This document shows, in pieces, positions 16,868-26,022 of a stretch of 64,000 bases of DNA; the first letter of the stretch is position 1; every line of letters begins with the position of its first letter. The stretch is from Ruminiclostridium sufflavum DSM 19573 (GTDB lineage Bacteria; Bacillota; Clostridia; Acetivibrionales; DSM-1351). The notes beneath the pieces are model-generated. The model saw only the letters and a list, made by a program, of their open reading frames with translations. It did no database searches and had not been told where the DNA came from. Location: the NCBI RefSeq assembly GCF_003208175.1, contig NZ_QKMR01000001.1:193595-257594 (forward strand). Direction: 5' to 3'. Made by a program: the position numbers and the translations under genes.

Positions 16868-17638
16868 TTACTGTCTGTCAAAAATATATGACTTAAATAA
16901 TGCAAGATATTCTCTTAAAAATACATTCGGATATATATACCACGGGGTTCCTGAGCTGATGCCATAAGGCTCTAAGCCTGCTCTCCCCGCAAGTTTTTTT
17001 GCTCTGAACATATGAAAATCATTTGTTATAATCATTACCTTATCCAGCTTTTCTCCCGTTGTTTCCTCAAACACCCTCTTTGAAAAAACCATATTTTCGT
17101 ATGTACTGGTTGATTTTTCCTCTTTAAATATCCTTTCCCCGGATATGCCGTGACTTGTGAGATATCTTTTCATACCCTCCGCCTCGGTTATTGTTTCCCC
17201 GATTCCTTGACCGCCGGACACTATGGCTGTTGCCTCCGTATTCTTGTTTAAATAATCAAGAGCGTAATCCAGACGTTTCTGCAATACAAGTGTCGGCTTT
17301 TCACCCTTCAGGCCTGCTCCCAAGACTATTACGCTATCCACCTTTTCATTTCCCTGAGAAACAGCCGAATTAAGGAGAACCGCCACTACCGCAGCAAAGG
17401 TTATTACCCAAAGAATAAATAATCCAAGTACTATCTTTCCAATCTTATTATAAAATTTGGTGTTTTTCTTATATGCTTTAGAGTTACAAAATACTAAAAT
17501 AATTATGATAAATACTCCCGCGGCCGAAGGAAGTATAATGCCTGTATCAGCATGACCGCTTCTGGCAGCCATAATAACAGTGTCTATAATTCCTATAACG
17601 GCAATAATAAGCAATATAATCCGCTTTCCCTTTTTCAC
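16868..17638 (-). CDS. YdcF/SanA-like membrane protein (DUF218)
   Basis: 256 aa. Three hydrophobic segments fill residues 1-90, followed by an extracytoplasmic DUF218 domain with VIVLGAGLKGEKPTLVLQKRLDYAL, AIVSGGQG, STYENMVFSK and IITNDFHMFRAK. ElyC/SanA relatives affect envelope integrity and lipid-carrier metabolism. It lies downstream of a terminator, so it is transcribed separately from the lepB operon. Confidence 0.9.
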   Translation of the reverse strand: MKKGKRIILLIIAVIGIIDTVIMAARSGHADTGIILPSAAGVFIIIILVFCNSKAYKKNTKFYNKIGKIVLGLFILWVITFAAVVAVLLNSAVSQGNEKVDSVIVLGAGLKGEKPTLVLQKRLDYALDYLNKNTEATAIVSGGQGIGETITEAEGMKRYLTSHGISGERIFKEEKSTSTYENMVFSKRVFEETTGEKLDKVMIITNDFHMFRAKKLAGRAGLEPYGISSGTPWYIYPNVFLREYLALFKSYIFDRQ

Positions 17639-17674
17639 ATTGCACCCCTCATAAAAATCATTTTATATTTAAAA

Positions 17675-17708
17675 GCAACAGCCCTTTGAACTGAAAAGGG
17701 CTACTGCA
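17675..17708 (-). terminator. Terminator of the lepB-thioesterase-GerMN operon
   Basis: AGCCCTTT and AAAGGGCT form a stem with a 6-nt loop, extended by CAGTAG and TGTTG. On the minus strand it ends in CTTTTAAAT, about 50 nt after the GerMN stop codon. Confidence 0.75.
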
Positions 17709-17761
17709 TTTTATATTACCTGTTCTGTCTGCAGCAGCCCTTGTTTATGTTTCTCTTAATA

Positions 17762-18382
17762 TTAGAAATCTAATTCTTTGCTTAGTTTATCAGATTCAAT
17801 AAATTTATACTTTTTCCCCTGATCATCTTTTATAAATTTACCGTTAAAGCTAAAATGATCTGCCTCAATACCCGCTGTCCCGTCAACAGTAACCTCCATT
17901 TCCTCAATATCAGGCAAATTTAATACTGTCATTGCTAAAATATTAGTATACGTTATACCTCCGGCACTTCCGCTGTTGAACTTGAGTGCTATTTCCTTCG
18001 ACAAATCAACTGTAATCAGCTTTCCGTTCAGAACAGCCTTATTTATTTTTAACGGTGTCGCTGCTAAAACTTCATTTATAGCACCGGTAATATCCTCCTG
18101 ATATAATTTCTTGGCAACCTTTACCGTAGTTACTTCCTTTGGATTGTCATAATCATCCGCATCATAAAAATAAAGCTTTAAATCAACAGTTCCCTCTGAG
18201 TCACTGTTCCCCCCCTGCTGCGAAGCAGAGCCCGGTGACTGATCCGCGGCAGAATTGGTTGCTGCAGAAGTATCAATATTTTTTGTATATATGGTTTTGG
18301 CATATACCAGCAAAACTACAAGTATAACCATAAATCCAAATAACACTCCAACTATCACTTTAAGTTTATTAACCTTATTCAT
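17762..18382 (-). CDS. GerMN-domain membrane-anchored protein
   Basis: 206 aa. One N-terminal membrane anchor (LKVIVGVLFGFMVILVVLLV), a Ser/Gln-rich linker at 35-65, then a GerMN domain (about 68-200) beginning VDLKLYFYDADD. GerM is a spore-germination and sporulation protein in Bacillus; the domain is thought to bind partners in the cell wall space. The gene overlaps the thioesterase by 8 nt, so translation is probably coupled. Confidence 0.88.
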   Translation of the reverse strand: MNKVNKLKVIVGVLFGFMVILVVLLVYAKTIYTKNIDTSAATNSAADQSPGSASQQGGNSDSEGTVDLKLYFYDADDYDNPKEVTTVKVAKKLYQEDITGAINEVLAATPLKINKAVLNGKLITVDLSKEIALKFNSGSAGGITYTNILAMTVLNLPDIEEMEVTVDGTAGIEADHFSFNGKFIKDDQGKKYKFIESDKLSKELDF

Positions 18383-19136
18383 ATAACCTCCTTAATTTAA
18401 TACAGGCTTTAAAAAACACTTTATCTCTTTCTTCATTAACACCTTCAACATAGATATTCCCCGTATCAAACTGAGAAATATCTTTATACAAAGCAATTGT
18501 GTCTCCTGCAAGTGCTTCATTGATATAATTGACCTGCATCTCTTCAACTGCATACATACAATGCTTATCAATAGGAAAACAATCCGCTATAAAATCTATA
18601 TATCTTGAATTGTTTAAATGCCCGTTTATATCAATATCACTATAACTTATTTTCCTGCTGTATACAAACATTAATTCCCCATTTGATTTTATCTTGCTCA
18701 TACGTTTGTTAACAGCCCTTTCCCCAATAAAAGGAGGAAAGTCAATATTAACTGACTCAGACTTCACTATCTCGCGTTTGTCAATGTCAAGCAGAACCCA
18801 GCTTGATATTGCTTTTATCAAAGCCTTTCCTTCCTTGTCCCTGACACAAAAATCTCTTTCGAACTCCATTTTTTTAGGTTCTACAGGCCATGTTTCAATA
18901 TATATTTCCTCATTCCACACAGGCATCCTGTCGATATTGAGTAAAATACGCACCATGACCCATGCAAGGCCATGTTCCTTCTCAATATCGTCTATACCTG
19001 CTCCTAAATTTTTTGAATGCAGGCTTGCAACATATTGAATATAGTTGAATAAAGAACTGAGCTTCAAGCTCTTGTAATAATCTGAATCACCATATTCAAC
19101 ACAGTACTTTTTTTTATATAAAGATAATGCTTTCAT
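18375..19136 (-). CDS. Acyl-ACP thioesterase
   Basis: 253 aa with two hot-dog domains, as in bacterial FatA/FatB relatives. Conserved parts are YGDSDYYKSLKLSSLFNYIQ, WVMVRILLNIDRMPVWNEEI, the WPVEPKKMEFERDF strand, and SYSDIDINGHLNNSRYIDFI with the catalytic Asp/Asn/His region. It hydrolyses acyl-ACP to free fatty acid in the cytoplasm. It lies between lepB (15 nt gap) and the GerMN gene (8-nt overlap), so the three form one operon. Confidence 0.92.
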   Translation of the reverse strand: MKALSLYKKKYCVEYGDSDYYKSLKLSSLFNYIQYVASLHSKNLGAGIDDIEKEHGLAWVMVRILLNIDRMPVWNEEIYIETWPVEPKKMEFERDFCVRDKEGKALIKAISSWVLLDIDKREIVKSESVNIDFPPFIGERAVNKRMSKIKSNGELMFVYSRKISYSDIDINGHLNNSRYIDFIADCFPIDKHCMYAVEEMQVNYINEALAGDTIALYKDISQFDTGNIYVEGVNEERDKVFFKACIKLRRLYE

Positions 19137-19151
19137 AAATTATCTCTTCTC

Positions 19152-19724
19152 CTAGAAGCCTATTTTTATCATATACTTGCCGACAACATGATCTAATGGC
19201 ACACAGCCTATAACCCGGCTGTCGGAACTGTTATTTCTGTTGTCACCCATTACAAATATACTTTTCTCAGGAACAGTCACCTTTTTATCCGATTCGTAAA
19301 GCATAGGTTCCTTAATATAATCTTCCTTTAATTCAACACCGTTTCTGACTACCCTTCCATTTTTAAACTCAAGTATATCTCCTTCTTTTCCGATAACTCT
19401 TTTGACCCAGAATATTTCATCTATGTTACCCGTAACCCTTGTAACAAAAACATTATATCTCAAAGGATCTGAAATACTGTCCAGAAGCGTTCTTTTTCTG
19501 TTCACCCTGCTGTCAATTATAACTATATCCTCATAATCAGGTTCACCATGAAATATGTTCTGAGTTTTATTAATGATTATTTTATTTTTGTCATGCAGAG
19601 TATTTTCCATTGAAGACCCGCTGACACTTGTGGGCTGAAACAAAAAAACAATTATAAATAATGCCACAACTACTGCTATTATTATAGTTATAAACCAGCT
19701 TAAAATTCCTCTAAGAATTCTCAT
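19152..19724 (-). CDS. lepB: Signal peptidase I
   Basis: 190 aa, close to Bacillus SipS. One N-terminal membrane segment (ILSWFITIIIAVVVALFIIV), catalytic Ser38 in SGSSMENTL, catalytic Lys108 in WVKRVIGKEGD, and the MGDNRNNSSDSR box. It cleaves signal peptides on the outer face of the membrane. The start at 19724 is preferred because GAGGAG lies about 9 nt upstream; a longer frame to 19754 (MLSKNEEIEY) has no ribosome site. First gene of its operon. Confidence 0.95.
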   Translation of the reverse strand: MRILRGILSWFITIIIAVVVALFIIVFLFQPTSVSGSSMENTLHDKNKIIINKTQNIFHGEPDYEDIVIIDSRVNRKRTLLDSISDPLRYNVFVTRVTGNIDEIFWVKRVIGKEGDILEFKNGRVVRNGVELKEDYIKEPMLYESDKKVTVPEKSIFVMGDNRNNSSDSRVIGCVPLDHVVGKYMIKIGF

Positions 19725-19903
19725 GTATTCTATCTCCTCATTTTTGCTAAGCATATATGCAGCCCAGCCACACCAAGACCTTTATAATAAATGGCAAAAG
19801 CATATACATCTAAAAGCAGATAAAATAATCATATTTTAAGCTGCCCTGTATTTACATGATACTCAGATGCCGGCAAATATGTCTGATAACATTTGGAAAC
19901 TTT

Positions 19904-21760
19904 TTATCTGACTTTTACTCCGAATATTTTTCTGGCATAGCTTCCTACAACAATAGTGTCATTGTAAATTGCCGGTGAGGACTCAACGTTCTGCCCCAGA
20001 GATACAGAGTCCAGTGTTTTTCCGTTCATAGGGTCTACAAGATGCATATATCCCGCAAAATCCGTATAGACCATGTAAGTCTTTCCATCAGAGCTTTTGA
20101 AATCAACAGGAGAACACCAGCTGTATGATGCCAGCTTCTTCTTCCATATCTCCTCACCTGTGTTTTTATCAAGAGCAACCATAGTCCCGTCACTGTTTGA
20201 ACCTGTAAAGCAAATATTGAAAATCACCATATTGCTTATGTCATCCTTGCCTAAAACAGGTGTTCCAATTGCACCTCCGTTTATATAATAATTATAAACA
20301 CATTGATAGTCCTTTTGCCATATTAATTCTCCCGTAAGAGCATTAAATTTTCTGATATTGCAATCCGCATAAGGATTTTTTCCGTCTTCTCCCCGTTTAT
20401 CCACCTGATTCGCAGTATACAGGAATACTCCCTTTTCTGTCTCCTCTACAATCGTAGTGGCATCAGTATCATCTCCGGTTTCATATATCCAAACGGGCTT
20501 TAATGTGTTTAAATCAATACACTGCATTGTACCGCCGTTATCGTTGAAATACATATAATTCTTATATACGGCAGGCGAATTTTCTATGCCCTGTTCATCA
20601 TTATACGGGCTTCTGTAGCGGTATTTTGTTATTTGAGGAGCCATTGTCAAGGTTCCGGCTTCCTTATCAAATTTGGTATTGAGCTTCACTCTGTATACTA
20701 AGCCATTTTCACCGCAATTAAGCAGAGTATCTGTCTTTTTATCCAAAAGTGCGGAGCCGTCATTTGCACCCCAGCCTCTGAAAGCCGCTTCATCCCTTCC
20801 GAACAAGGTATATATCTCTTTTTGGTCAAGAAGATTTATAATCCTGTATTTATATTCTGTAAACTTGCCATTGTTTTCATTTATCCCCATACCTGTATAC
20901 AAAACCGGATATCCTCTTGGATCAACCATTGCAGTACCCTTTATGGGGTATCCTATTTCAATTTTGTTTCTTGTGGGCTTGCCCGTTTCAAGGTCAAGGA
21001 AATATATATTGCCGTCAAGGGCAGGATATATTACTTCCACCAAATCCTTCGCCTTCATTTCGGAATTTATGTTCATCAGCTTTCGTACATCCTCTGACCA
21101 ATGAACCAAAAGAGGCTGTCCCGTCCAACCGGTTCCCGGCCAATAACTGTTGTGAGCGGAAATCGCGCCAAGTCCCTCCTTTTCCCATACAATTTCCAGC
21201 TTCTTTTGTGAAACTGTTCTTGTACCGAACGAAGCATTGTCCCTGTAGTTGTTTCCCCTGAAGGCAGTCACACCCTCGAGCTCCGAATATTCGCTCCCTG
21301 CTCCGAACTCGATCTTATCCTTTTTATTTGGAGTAAAAGCCTTCAGCGGAGTATTATATCTGAATATCCATGACAGCATGCTTGCACCGTTTGGAAGCTT
21401 ATTTTCAATGGCAAAATCAGAAAATGCCTTTGCTCCGTCAAAAGTAGATTCCTCTGTCCAAGATGACTTCAGCTTTTCAGGATCTGTCAATTCTGCTGGA
21501 ATCGGATCCGCAACCGGAGCCTGCTCTGGCTCTTCATCTGCGGTTGAAATACCTGCACCGGCAGCAGTACCTGATGTCTGGCTGCTTTTTCCCGGAGAAT
21601 TAAGCCAGTTGTTCAGTCCAATCCATAATCCTGTAGCTATTACGGAAAAGCATAAAATTATCAATATAACCTTTAATCTGTTTGTTACTTTCCTTCTGCT
21701 TCTTCTCATAAGTACGTCCATGCTCCATATTCCGGCATAAAATACATATAATGCCGGCAT
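19904..21760 (-). CDS. Membrane-anchored PQQ-like beta-propeller protein (second of a tandem pair)
   Basis: 618 aa. An N-terminal membrane anchor follows a basic cluster (RRSRRKVTNRL), then a Ser/Thr/Ala/Gly linker, then about 470 residues of PQQ-type WD-like repeats, seen as IYFLDLETG, MQCIDLNTLKPVWIYETG, NALTGELIWQKD, ALDKNTGEEIWKKK and HLVDPMNGKTLDS. No PQQ-enzyme active-site residues are evident, so it is probably a binding or scaffolding propeller outside the cell. The ATG at 21760 is chosen because AAAGGAGG lies 10 nt upstream; the frame to 21787 actually contains that ribosome site. It is paralogous to the preceding gene. Confidence 0.88.
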   Translation of the reverse strand: MPALYVFYAGIWSMDVLMRRSRRKVTNRLKVILIILCFSVIATGLWIGLNNWLNSPGKSSQTSGTAAGAGISTADEEPEQAPVADPIPAELTDPEKLKSSWTEESTFDGAKAFSDFAIENKLPNGASMLSWIFRYNTPLKAFTPNKKDKIEFGAGSEYSELEGVTAFRGNNYRDNASFGTRTVSQKKLEIVWEKEGLGAISAHNSYWPGTGWTGQPLLVHWSEDVRKLMNINSEMKAKDLVEVIYPALDGNIYFLDLETGKPTRNKIEIGYPIKGTAMVDPRGYPVLYTGMGINENNGKFTEYKYRIINLLDQKEIYTLFGRDEAAFRGWGANDGSALLDKKTDTLLNCGENGLVYRVKLNTKFDKEAGTLTMAPQITKYRYRSPYNDEQGIENSPAVYKNYMYFNDNGGTMQCIDLNTLKPVWIYETGDDTDATTIVEETEKGVFLYTANQVDKRGEDGKNPYADCNIRKFNALTGELIWQKDYQCVYNYYINGGAIGTPVLGKDDISNMVIFNICFTGSNSDGTMVALDKNTGEEIWKKKLASYSWCSPVDFKSSDGKTYMVYTDFAGYMHLVDPMNGKTLDSVSLGQNVESSPAIYNDTIVVGSYARKIFGVKVR

Positions 21761-21821
21761 GGACTTATCGCCTCCTTTTAATAACATAGCAAAAATGCTT
21801 TCAGCAAAATGCTTTTTATAG

Positions 21822-21858
21822 CCTAAAGCTGATATTCTCGCCGGATTCCCGGCACAAA
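21822..21858. repeat. Partial copy of the hairpin repeat
   Basis: GCCGGATTCCCGGCACAAA, next to GCTGATATTCTCG, matches the inner stem of the hairpin repeat at 6396-6452 and part of the repeat at 36244. It starts directly at the stop codon of the upstream propeller gene. Confidence 0.5.
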
Positions 21859-23670
21859 CTATTTAATTCTAACACCATACACCTTTTTTGCATAAGTCCC
21901 CACTACCGCCATATCATTATAAACCGCAGGAGATGCTTCAACATTTCCCCCAACAGAAATTACATCCATATCCTGTCCTGTCTTGGGATCAATCAAGTGC
22001 ATGTCACCTAAAAAGTCACATAAAATCAGGTATGTCTTGCCGTCATCTGATAAAAAGTCAACAGGGGAACTCCAGCTGTATGCTTTAAGGTGTCTGTTCC
22101 AGACCTCTTTCCCCGTCCTTTTGTCGATTGCAACAAGCGTACCGTCATTAGTAGTGCCTGTTAATGCAATATTAAATATGACCATATCGCTTATATCATT
22201 TTTACCAACAACAGGAGTCGCTAACGCACCTCCGTTAATGTAGTCCTGATATGCGCATGAATAATCTCTCTGCCATATCAGCTCACCGGTAAGAGCATTA
22301 AGCTTGCGGATATTGCAATTTGCTCTTGCTCCCGCCTTGCCTCTCTTGTCAATTTCATTTGCAGTATATAAAAACACACCGTCGGCAGTTTCCTCCAACG
22401 TAATGGTACTGTCAGTATCGTCATCAGATTTATATATCCATACCGGCTCAAGAGTATTTATATCAAGGCACTGTATCGTTCCGCCGTTATCTGCAAAATA
22501 CATAAGGTTCCTGTAAAATGCCGGTGAGTTTTCTATTCCCTGATTAGCGCTGTAACTGCTCTTATAACGATATTTTGTTACATCCGGGTCAATAGATATG
22601 CTTCCTGCCCCTTTATCAAATTTTGTATTTAACTTAACCTTGTATACCAATCCGTTTTCACCGCAATTAATCAGTGTATCGGTATATCTGTTAAGCAATG
22701 CCGAGGAATCATTTGCCCCCCATGACCTGAAGGCAACGGAGTCACTTCCCTGCAGTGAAAATACTTCCTTTTGATTTATCAGGTTAAAAATTCTGTATTT
22801 AAAAGCACCCTTTTTCCCGTTGTTCTCGTTAAGCCCCTGTCCCGAGTAGAATAGCGGATAGCCTCTAGGGTCAACCATTCCTGTCCCCTTAGTGGTAAAG
22901 CCTATATTAATTTCAGGCCTTGAAGCCCTTCCGGTTTCTAAATCAAGGAAGTAAACCTTTCCGTCAAATACCGGATAAATAACCTCCACAAGGTCCTTAG
23001 CCTTTAAATCCTCATTTATGTTCATTAGCTTTCTCACTTCCTCAGACCAATGAACAAGAAGCGGCTGACCTGTCCAGCCTGCGCCCGGCCAGTAGCTGCC
23101 CACCCCTGAAACAGCGCCGATATCATGAGTCCATACTATTTCGAGTTTCTTCTCCTTCACATTGCAGCTTCCCCATGAAGGGGCATTCCTAAAATTATTT
23201 CCCCGGAAGGTAGTAACTCCTTCAAGCTCGGAATACATATCCGGCGAGCCAAAAGCCATGTTGTACGGAGCTTTGTAGCCCTTTGCAGTCTTATTGTTAA
23301 CCATAGCCCAAAACTGGATGCTTGAACCGTCATTATATGATTTCCTTACTGATCCGTCACTCATTATTTTTTTCGCCGCAAAGCTCTCAGGGTTTTGCCA
23401 CGATATGAGAAGCTCGTCAGGATTTGTACTTTCAGCAGGCTCCTTTTCAGGCTCCCCGGTATTATCCGGCGGCTGCTTCGACTCCGCAGCGGTATTTGTA
23501 GCCGCTGCCGTTGATGCAGATATATCAGACCGTTTGGCATCCATGGCCTTAATACCCGGAATCTTTCCGAAATACATCAGAACCAGCGCTGTAAATACCA
23601 GCAGCAATATTACCGTAAACACTACCAATGCGGGAAGCAAACTATTTTTCTTTGATTTCCTTGTTCTCAT
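21859..23670 (-). CDS. Membrane-anchored PQQ-like beta-propeller protein (first of a tandem pair)
   Basis: 603 aa with the same plan as its downstream paralogue: basic N-terminus (RTRKSKKN), one membrane segment (LPALVVFTVILLLVFTALVL), a low-complexity linker, a shared entry motif SELEGVTTFRGNNFR, and PQQ-type blades (VYFLDLETG, IQCLDINTLEPVWIY, KLNALTGELIWQRD, VAIDKRTGKEVWNR). The two proteins are alike across the whole propeller, so the pair arose by tandem duplication. Function is unknown; an envelope-associated role is inferred from the anchor. Confidence 0.88.
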   Translation of the reverse strand: MRTRKSKKNSLLPALVVFTVILLLVFTALVLMYFGKIPGIKAMDAKRSDISASTAAATNTAAESKQPPDNTGEPEKEPAESTNPDELLISWQNPESFAAKKIMSDGSVRKSYNDGSSIQFWAMVNNKTAKGYKAPYNMAFGSPDMYSELEGVTTFRGNNFRNAPSWGSCNVKEKKLEIVWTHDIGAVSGVGSYWPGAGWTGQPLLVHWSEEVRKLMNINEDLKAKDLVEVIYPVFDGKVYFLDLETGRASRPEINIGFTTKGTGMVDPRGYPLFYSGQGLNENNGKKGAFKYRIFNLINQKEVFSLQGSDSVAFRSWGANDSSALLNRYTDTLINCGENGLVYKVKLNTKFDKGAGSISIDPDVTKYRYKSSYSANQGIENSPAFYRNLMYFADNGGTIQCLDINTLEPVWIYKSDDDTDSTITLEETADGVFLYTANEIDKRGKAGARANCNIRKLNALTGELIWQRDYSCAYQDYINGGALATPVVGKNDISDMVIFNIALTGTTNDGTLVAIDKRTGKEVWNRHLKAYSWSSPVDFLSDDGKTYLILCDFLGDMHLIDPKTGQDMDVISVGGNVEASPAVYNDMAVVGTYAKKVYGVRIK

Positions 23671-23818
23671 CTCTGTATCTCCATTTTATTTATTACTCTA
23701 CTATTTTTGACCATAATCTGGATTTTAATAATCACTTAAAATATTATATCAGAATGGCTGGAATATTTATATCGCATTTTGCCTAAAAAACAGCTTAGTA
23801 ATATAATTTTAATTATTC

Positions 23819-23859
23819 ACTCAACTTTCCCACTCAAATATTGGAGCTGAAAGTTGAGT
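23819..23859. other. Inverted repeat in the 23671-24063 gap
   Basis: ACTCAACTTTC and GAAAGTTGAGT form an 11-bp stem with a 19-nt loop in AT-rich sequence upstream of the propeller genes. It could be a regulator site or a weak terminator. The rest of this 393-nt gap holds the terminator below and otherwise nothing I recognise. Confidence 0.45.
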
Positions 23860-23943
23860 TATTCATATTATAATTCGTCTAAAAAAAACAGAATATTCTT
23901 TGAATTCAAAGCCGCATAAAAAATAATTAAAAACATAAAGGGA

Positions 23944-23980
23944 CAGCCATAAATAATGTTTTAAACACTATCTATGGCTG
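23944..23980 (-). terminator. Terminator of the ABC transporter operon
   Basis: CAGCCATA pairs with TATGGCTG around a 21-nt loop. On the minus strand it is followed by a T-rich stretch, about 85 nt after the last permease gene. Confidence 0.7.
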
Positions 23981-24063
23981 CCTCTTATTATTTAAATATT
24001 TCAGGAAAAACTAATACGGAAGCATATATACAGCATATCAAAATCTAACATATACCTTCACCA

Positions 24064-24843
24064 TCAGCCGATTACAGACTTATCCAGTTCCTTCCAATAC
24101 AGTGCTTTTCTTTCTACAAACTCTGATAATAAATATAAGGTCAAGCCTATAGCACTTAATAGAATTACTGCATTCAGTATCATCCTTATATCATAGGTTT
24201 CACTTCCCAGTGTAAGCAAATATCCAAGACCTGCCTTTGCACCTATCATCTCACCTATTACAGCTCCTGTCATAGCCTGTGTGAGCGCCAGCTTAACACC
24301 TGAAAGCAGCATCTCTACTGAATACGGAAGCTCAACATGCATAAATATTTGCAATTTTGTAGCTTTAAACACATGCAATAAATTATAAACATTCTCTTCT
24401 ATGGAGCGAAGAGCCGATACTTGATTAATCATAATAGGAAAGGATACTACTAAAATAACCAGAGCCACCTTTGATTCTATTCCAAGTCCCATCCACAGAA
24501 TGAACAGCGGTGCTAAAGAAATTTTAGGTGCAGTTTGTATTATAATTACAAATGGCATAATTAGCCGCTCAATAAATTTGATTTTTGCCATTATATATCC
24601 CATAACCAATCCAATGGCTATGCCGGCAACCGTTCCTATCAGAATTTCTTTCATAGTTACTATAATATGCTTACCTACGCCTCCGGTGGCAAACAAATCA
24701 ACCATGCTCCCTGCCAGCTCCAAAGGCCTTGGAAGCAAATAATTCGGCACCTCAAATATTCTTATATAAAGCTCCCATATAATAATCAGGATAGGAAACA
24801 GCAGAACCGGCAGTAAAATCCTTCTATACTTTTGATATACCAT
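24064..24843 (-). CDS. ABC transporter permease, SsuC/TauC-like (second permease)
   Basis: 259 aa with six hydrophobic segments and the binding-protein-dependent permease loop GAVIGEMIGAKAGLGYLL that contacts the ATPase (EAA-type motif). The SsuC/TauC/ThiX branch imports small organic acids, sulfonates, thiamine or pyrimidine precursors. It ends an operon of ATPase, permease, nucleoside phosphorylase, binding protein and this permease, so two different permeases may form a heterodimer. The substrate is inferred to be a pyrimidine or orotate from context only. Confidence 0.9.
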   Translation of the reverse strand: MVYQKYRRILLPVLLFPILIIIWELYIRIFEVPNYLLPRPLELAGSMVDLFATGGVGKHIIVTMKEILIGTVAGIAIGLVMGYIMAKIKFIERLIMPFVIIIQTAPKISLAPLFILWMGLGIESKVALVILVVSFPIMINQVSALRSIEENVYNLLHVFKATKLQIFMHVELPYSVEMLLSGVKLALTQAMTGAVIGEMIGAKAGLGYLLTLGSETYDIRMILNAVILLSAIGLTLYLLSEFVERKALYWKELDKSVIG

Positions 24844-24916
24844 ATTTCACCTCATATTTTTCAGAAGGAGGAAGCCCGTTTAAGAAGCTCCTCTTTCTGA
24901 TACTTGTCAAACAAAA

Positions 24917-25981
24917 TTATTTATAAATCAAGTCTTTTGCATCAAAGGATTCGCTGATTGTTCCGGTTTCTTTTGAGGAATCAATTAATGCCTGCCATTT
25001 TTCAATATTTGATGCTCCGATTCCGTTCGCTTTTGTATAATCGCTTTGCCATAATGTCGGAATAAATACTTCATTTAATATTTTAATTACTACATCTCTT
25101 TTTTCTGCAAAGGTAGGAGCATAAGTCTTAATAGAGTAATCTACCGCTTCCTCAACATTTCCGTTACCGGCAGCAATATATTCTATACCCTTTGAAAGAG
25201 CCTTTCTAAAGCCTTCGATAACTTCCGGCTTTTCGCTGGTCAACTTATCACTTGATACCAAAACATTTCCGAAGGAAGGCAGGAACTGATCGCATGGTAT
25301 TTCACTTACCTTGTAGCCCGAATTATTAAGCTCTATTGTTCTAAGCTTTGAAAATACAATCGCATCCACCTGACCGGAGGTTAATGCATTTAAAATAGCA
25401 CCTGTGCCTATTACCTCAACCTTTACATCTTCTATTGTGAGTCCTGAGTCTTTCAAGGCTGCCTGCAGCTGGAAATAATTCGCACTTCCAAGACTTGTTA
25501 CCGCAACCTTCTTGTTCTTTAAATCAGCCGGTGTCTTAATTCCCGAATCGCTGTTAAATATTATAGCTCCCAAGCCTTCCTGATATGTGGTATGAACTAC
25601 CTTTACCGGAATACCCTGAGCTTTTGCCGCAACTACTGCATCTGCATTCGGAAATCCAAATTCAACATTGCCTGCCGCCACATTTTTCACAATATCCGCT
25701 GCTGCTGCATAATAGAATTCTACATTAAGACCTTCATCAGCAAAATACCCTTTTTCCTGTGCAATATACAGCGGGGAATAGTAGGGAACCGCCGAGCCGT
25801 CAATTTGTATTGATACTGTTGTCAAATCTTTGCTTTTCGTATCTTGAGCAGTTGTTTCGCCGGCAGTTGATACAGCTGCTGTAGTGTCTGTCGCTGCATT
25901 ATTCTGAGTTCCGCATCCAGCCACCATTGATGCTACAAAAACTGCGGATAACACAAATGATAAAAATCTCGTCTTTTTCAT
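24917..25981 (-). CDS. ABC transporter substrate-binding lipoprotein (NMT1/THI5/SsuA-like)
   Basis: 354 aa. A lipoprotein signal peptide ends in MVAGC with the lipidated Cys at residue 23, then a Thr/Ala-rich linker. The periplasmic-binding-protein fold of the NMT1/THI5 branch is shown by PYYSPLYIAQEKGYFADEGLNVEF and AGNVEFGFPNADAVVAAKAQGIPVKVV. This branch binds pyrimidine-like molecules (HMP, riboflavin pyrimidines), sulfonates and nitrate. It supplies substrate to the two permeases and single ATPase encoded around it. Confidence 0.92.
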   Translation of the reverse strand: MKKTRFLSFVLSAVFVASMVAGCGTQNNAATDTTAAVSTAGETTAQDTKSKDLTTVSIQIDGSAVPYYSPLYIAQEKGYFADEGLNVEFYYAAAADIVKNVAAGNVEFGFPNADAVVAAKAQGIPVKVVHTTYQEGLGAIIFNSDSGIKTPADLKNKKVAVTSLGSANYFQLQAALKDSGLTIEDVKVEVIGTGAILNALTSGQVDAIVFSKLRTIELNNSGYKVSEIPCDQFLPSFGNVLVSSDKLTSEKPEVIEGFRKALSKGIEYIAAGNGNVEEAVDYSIKTYAPTFAEKRDVVIKILNEVFIPTLWQSDYTKANGIGASNIEKWQALIDSSKETGTISESFDAKDLIYK

Positions 25982-26022
25982 AGTTTTGTCTCCTTTTAAT
26001 TAATTTATATTATAATGTTTCA

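Noticed and set aside
21761..21787. Upstream ATG of the second propeller gene
   Set aside because: The nine codons contain the AAAGGAGG ribosome site that serves the ATG at 21760.
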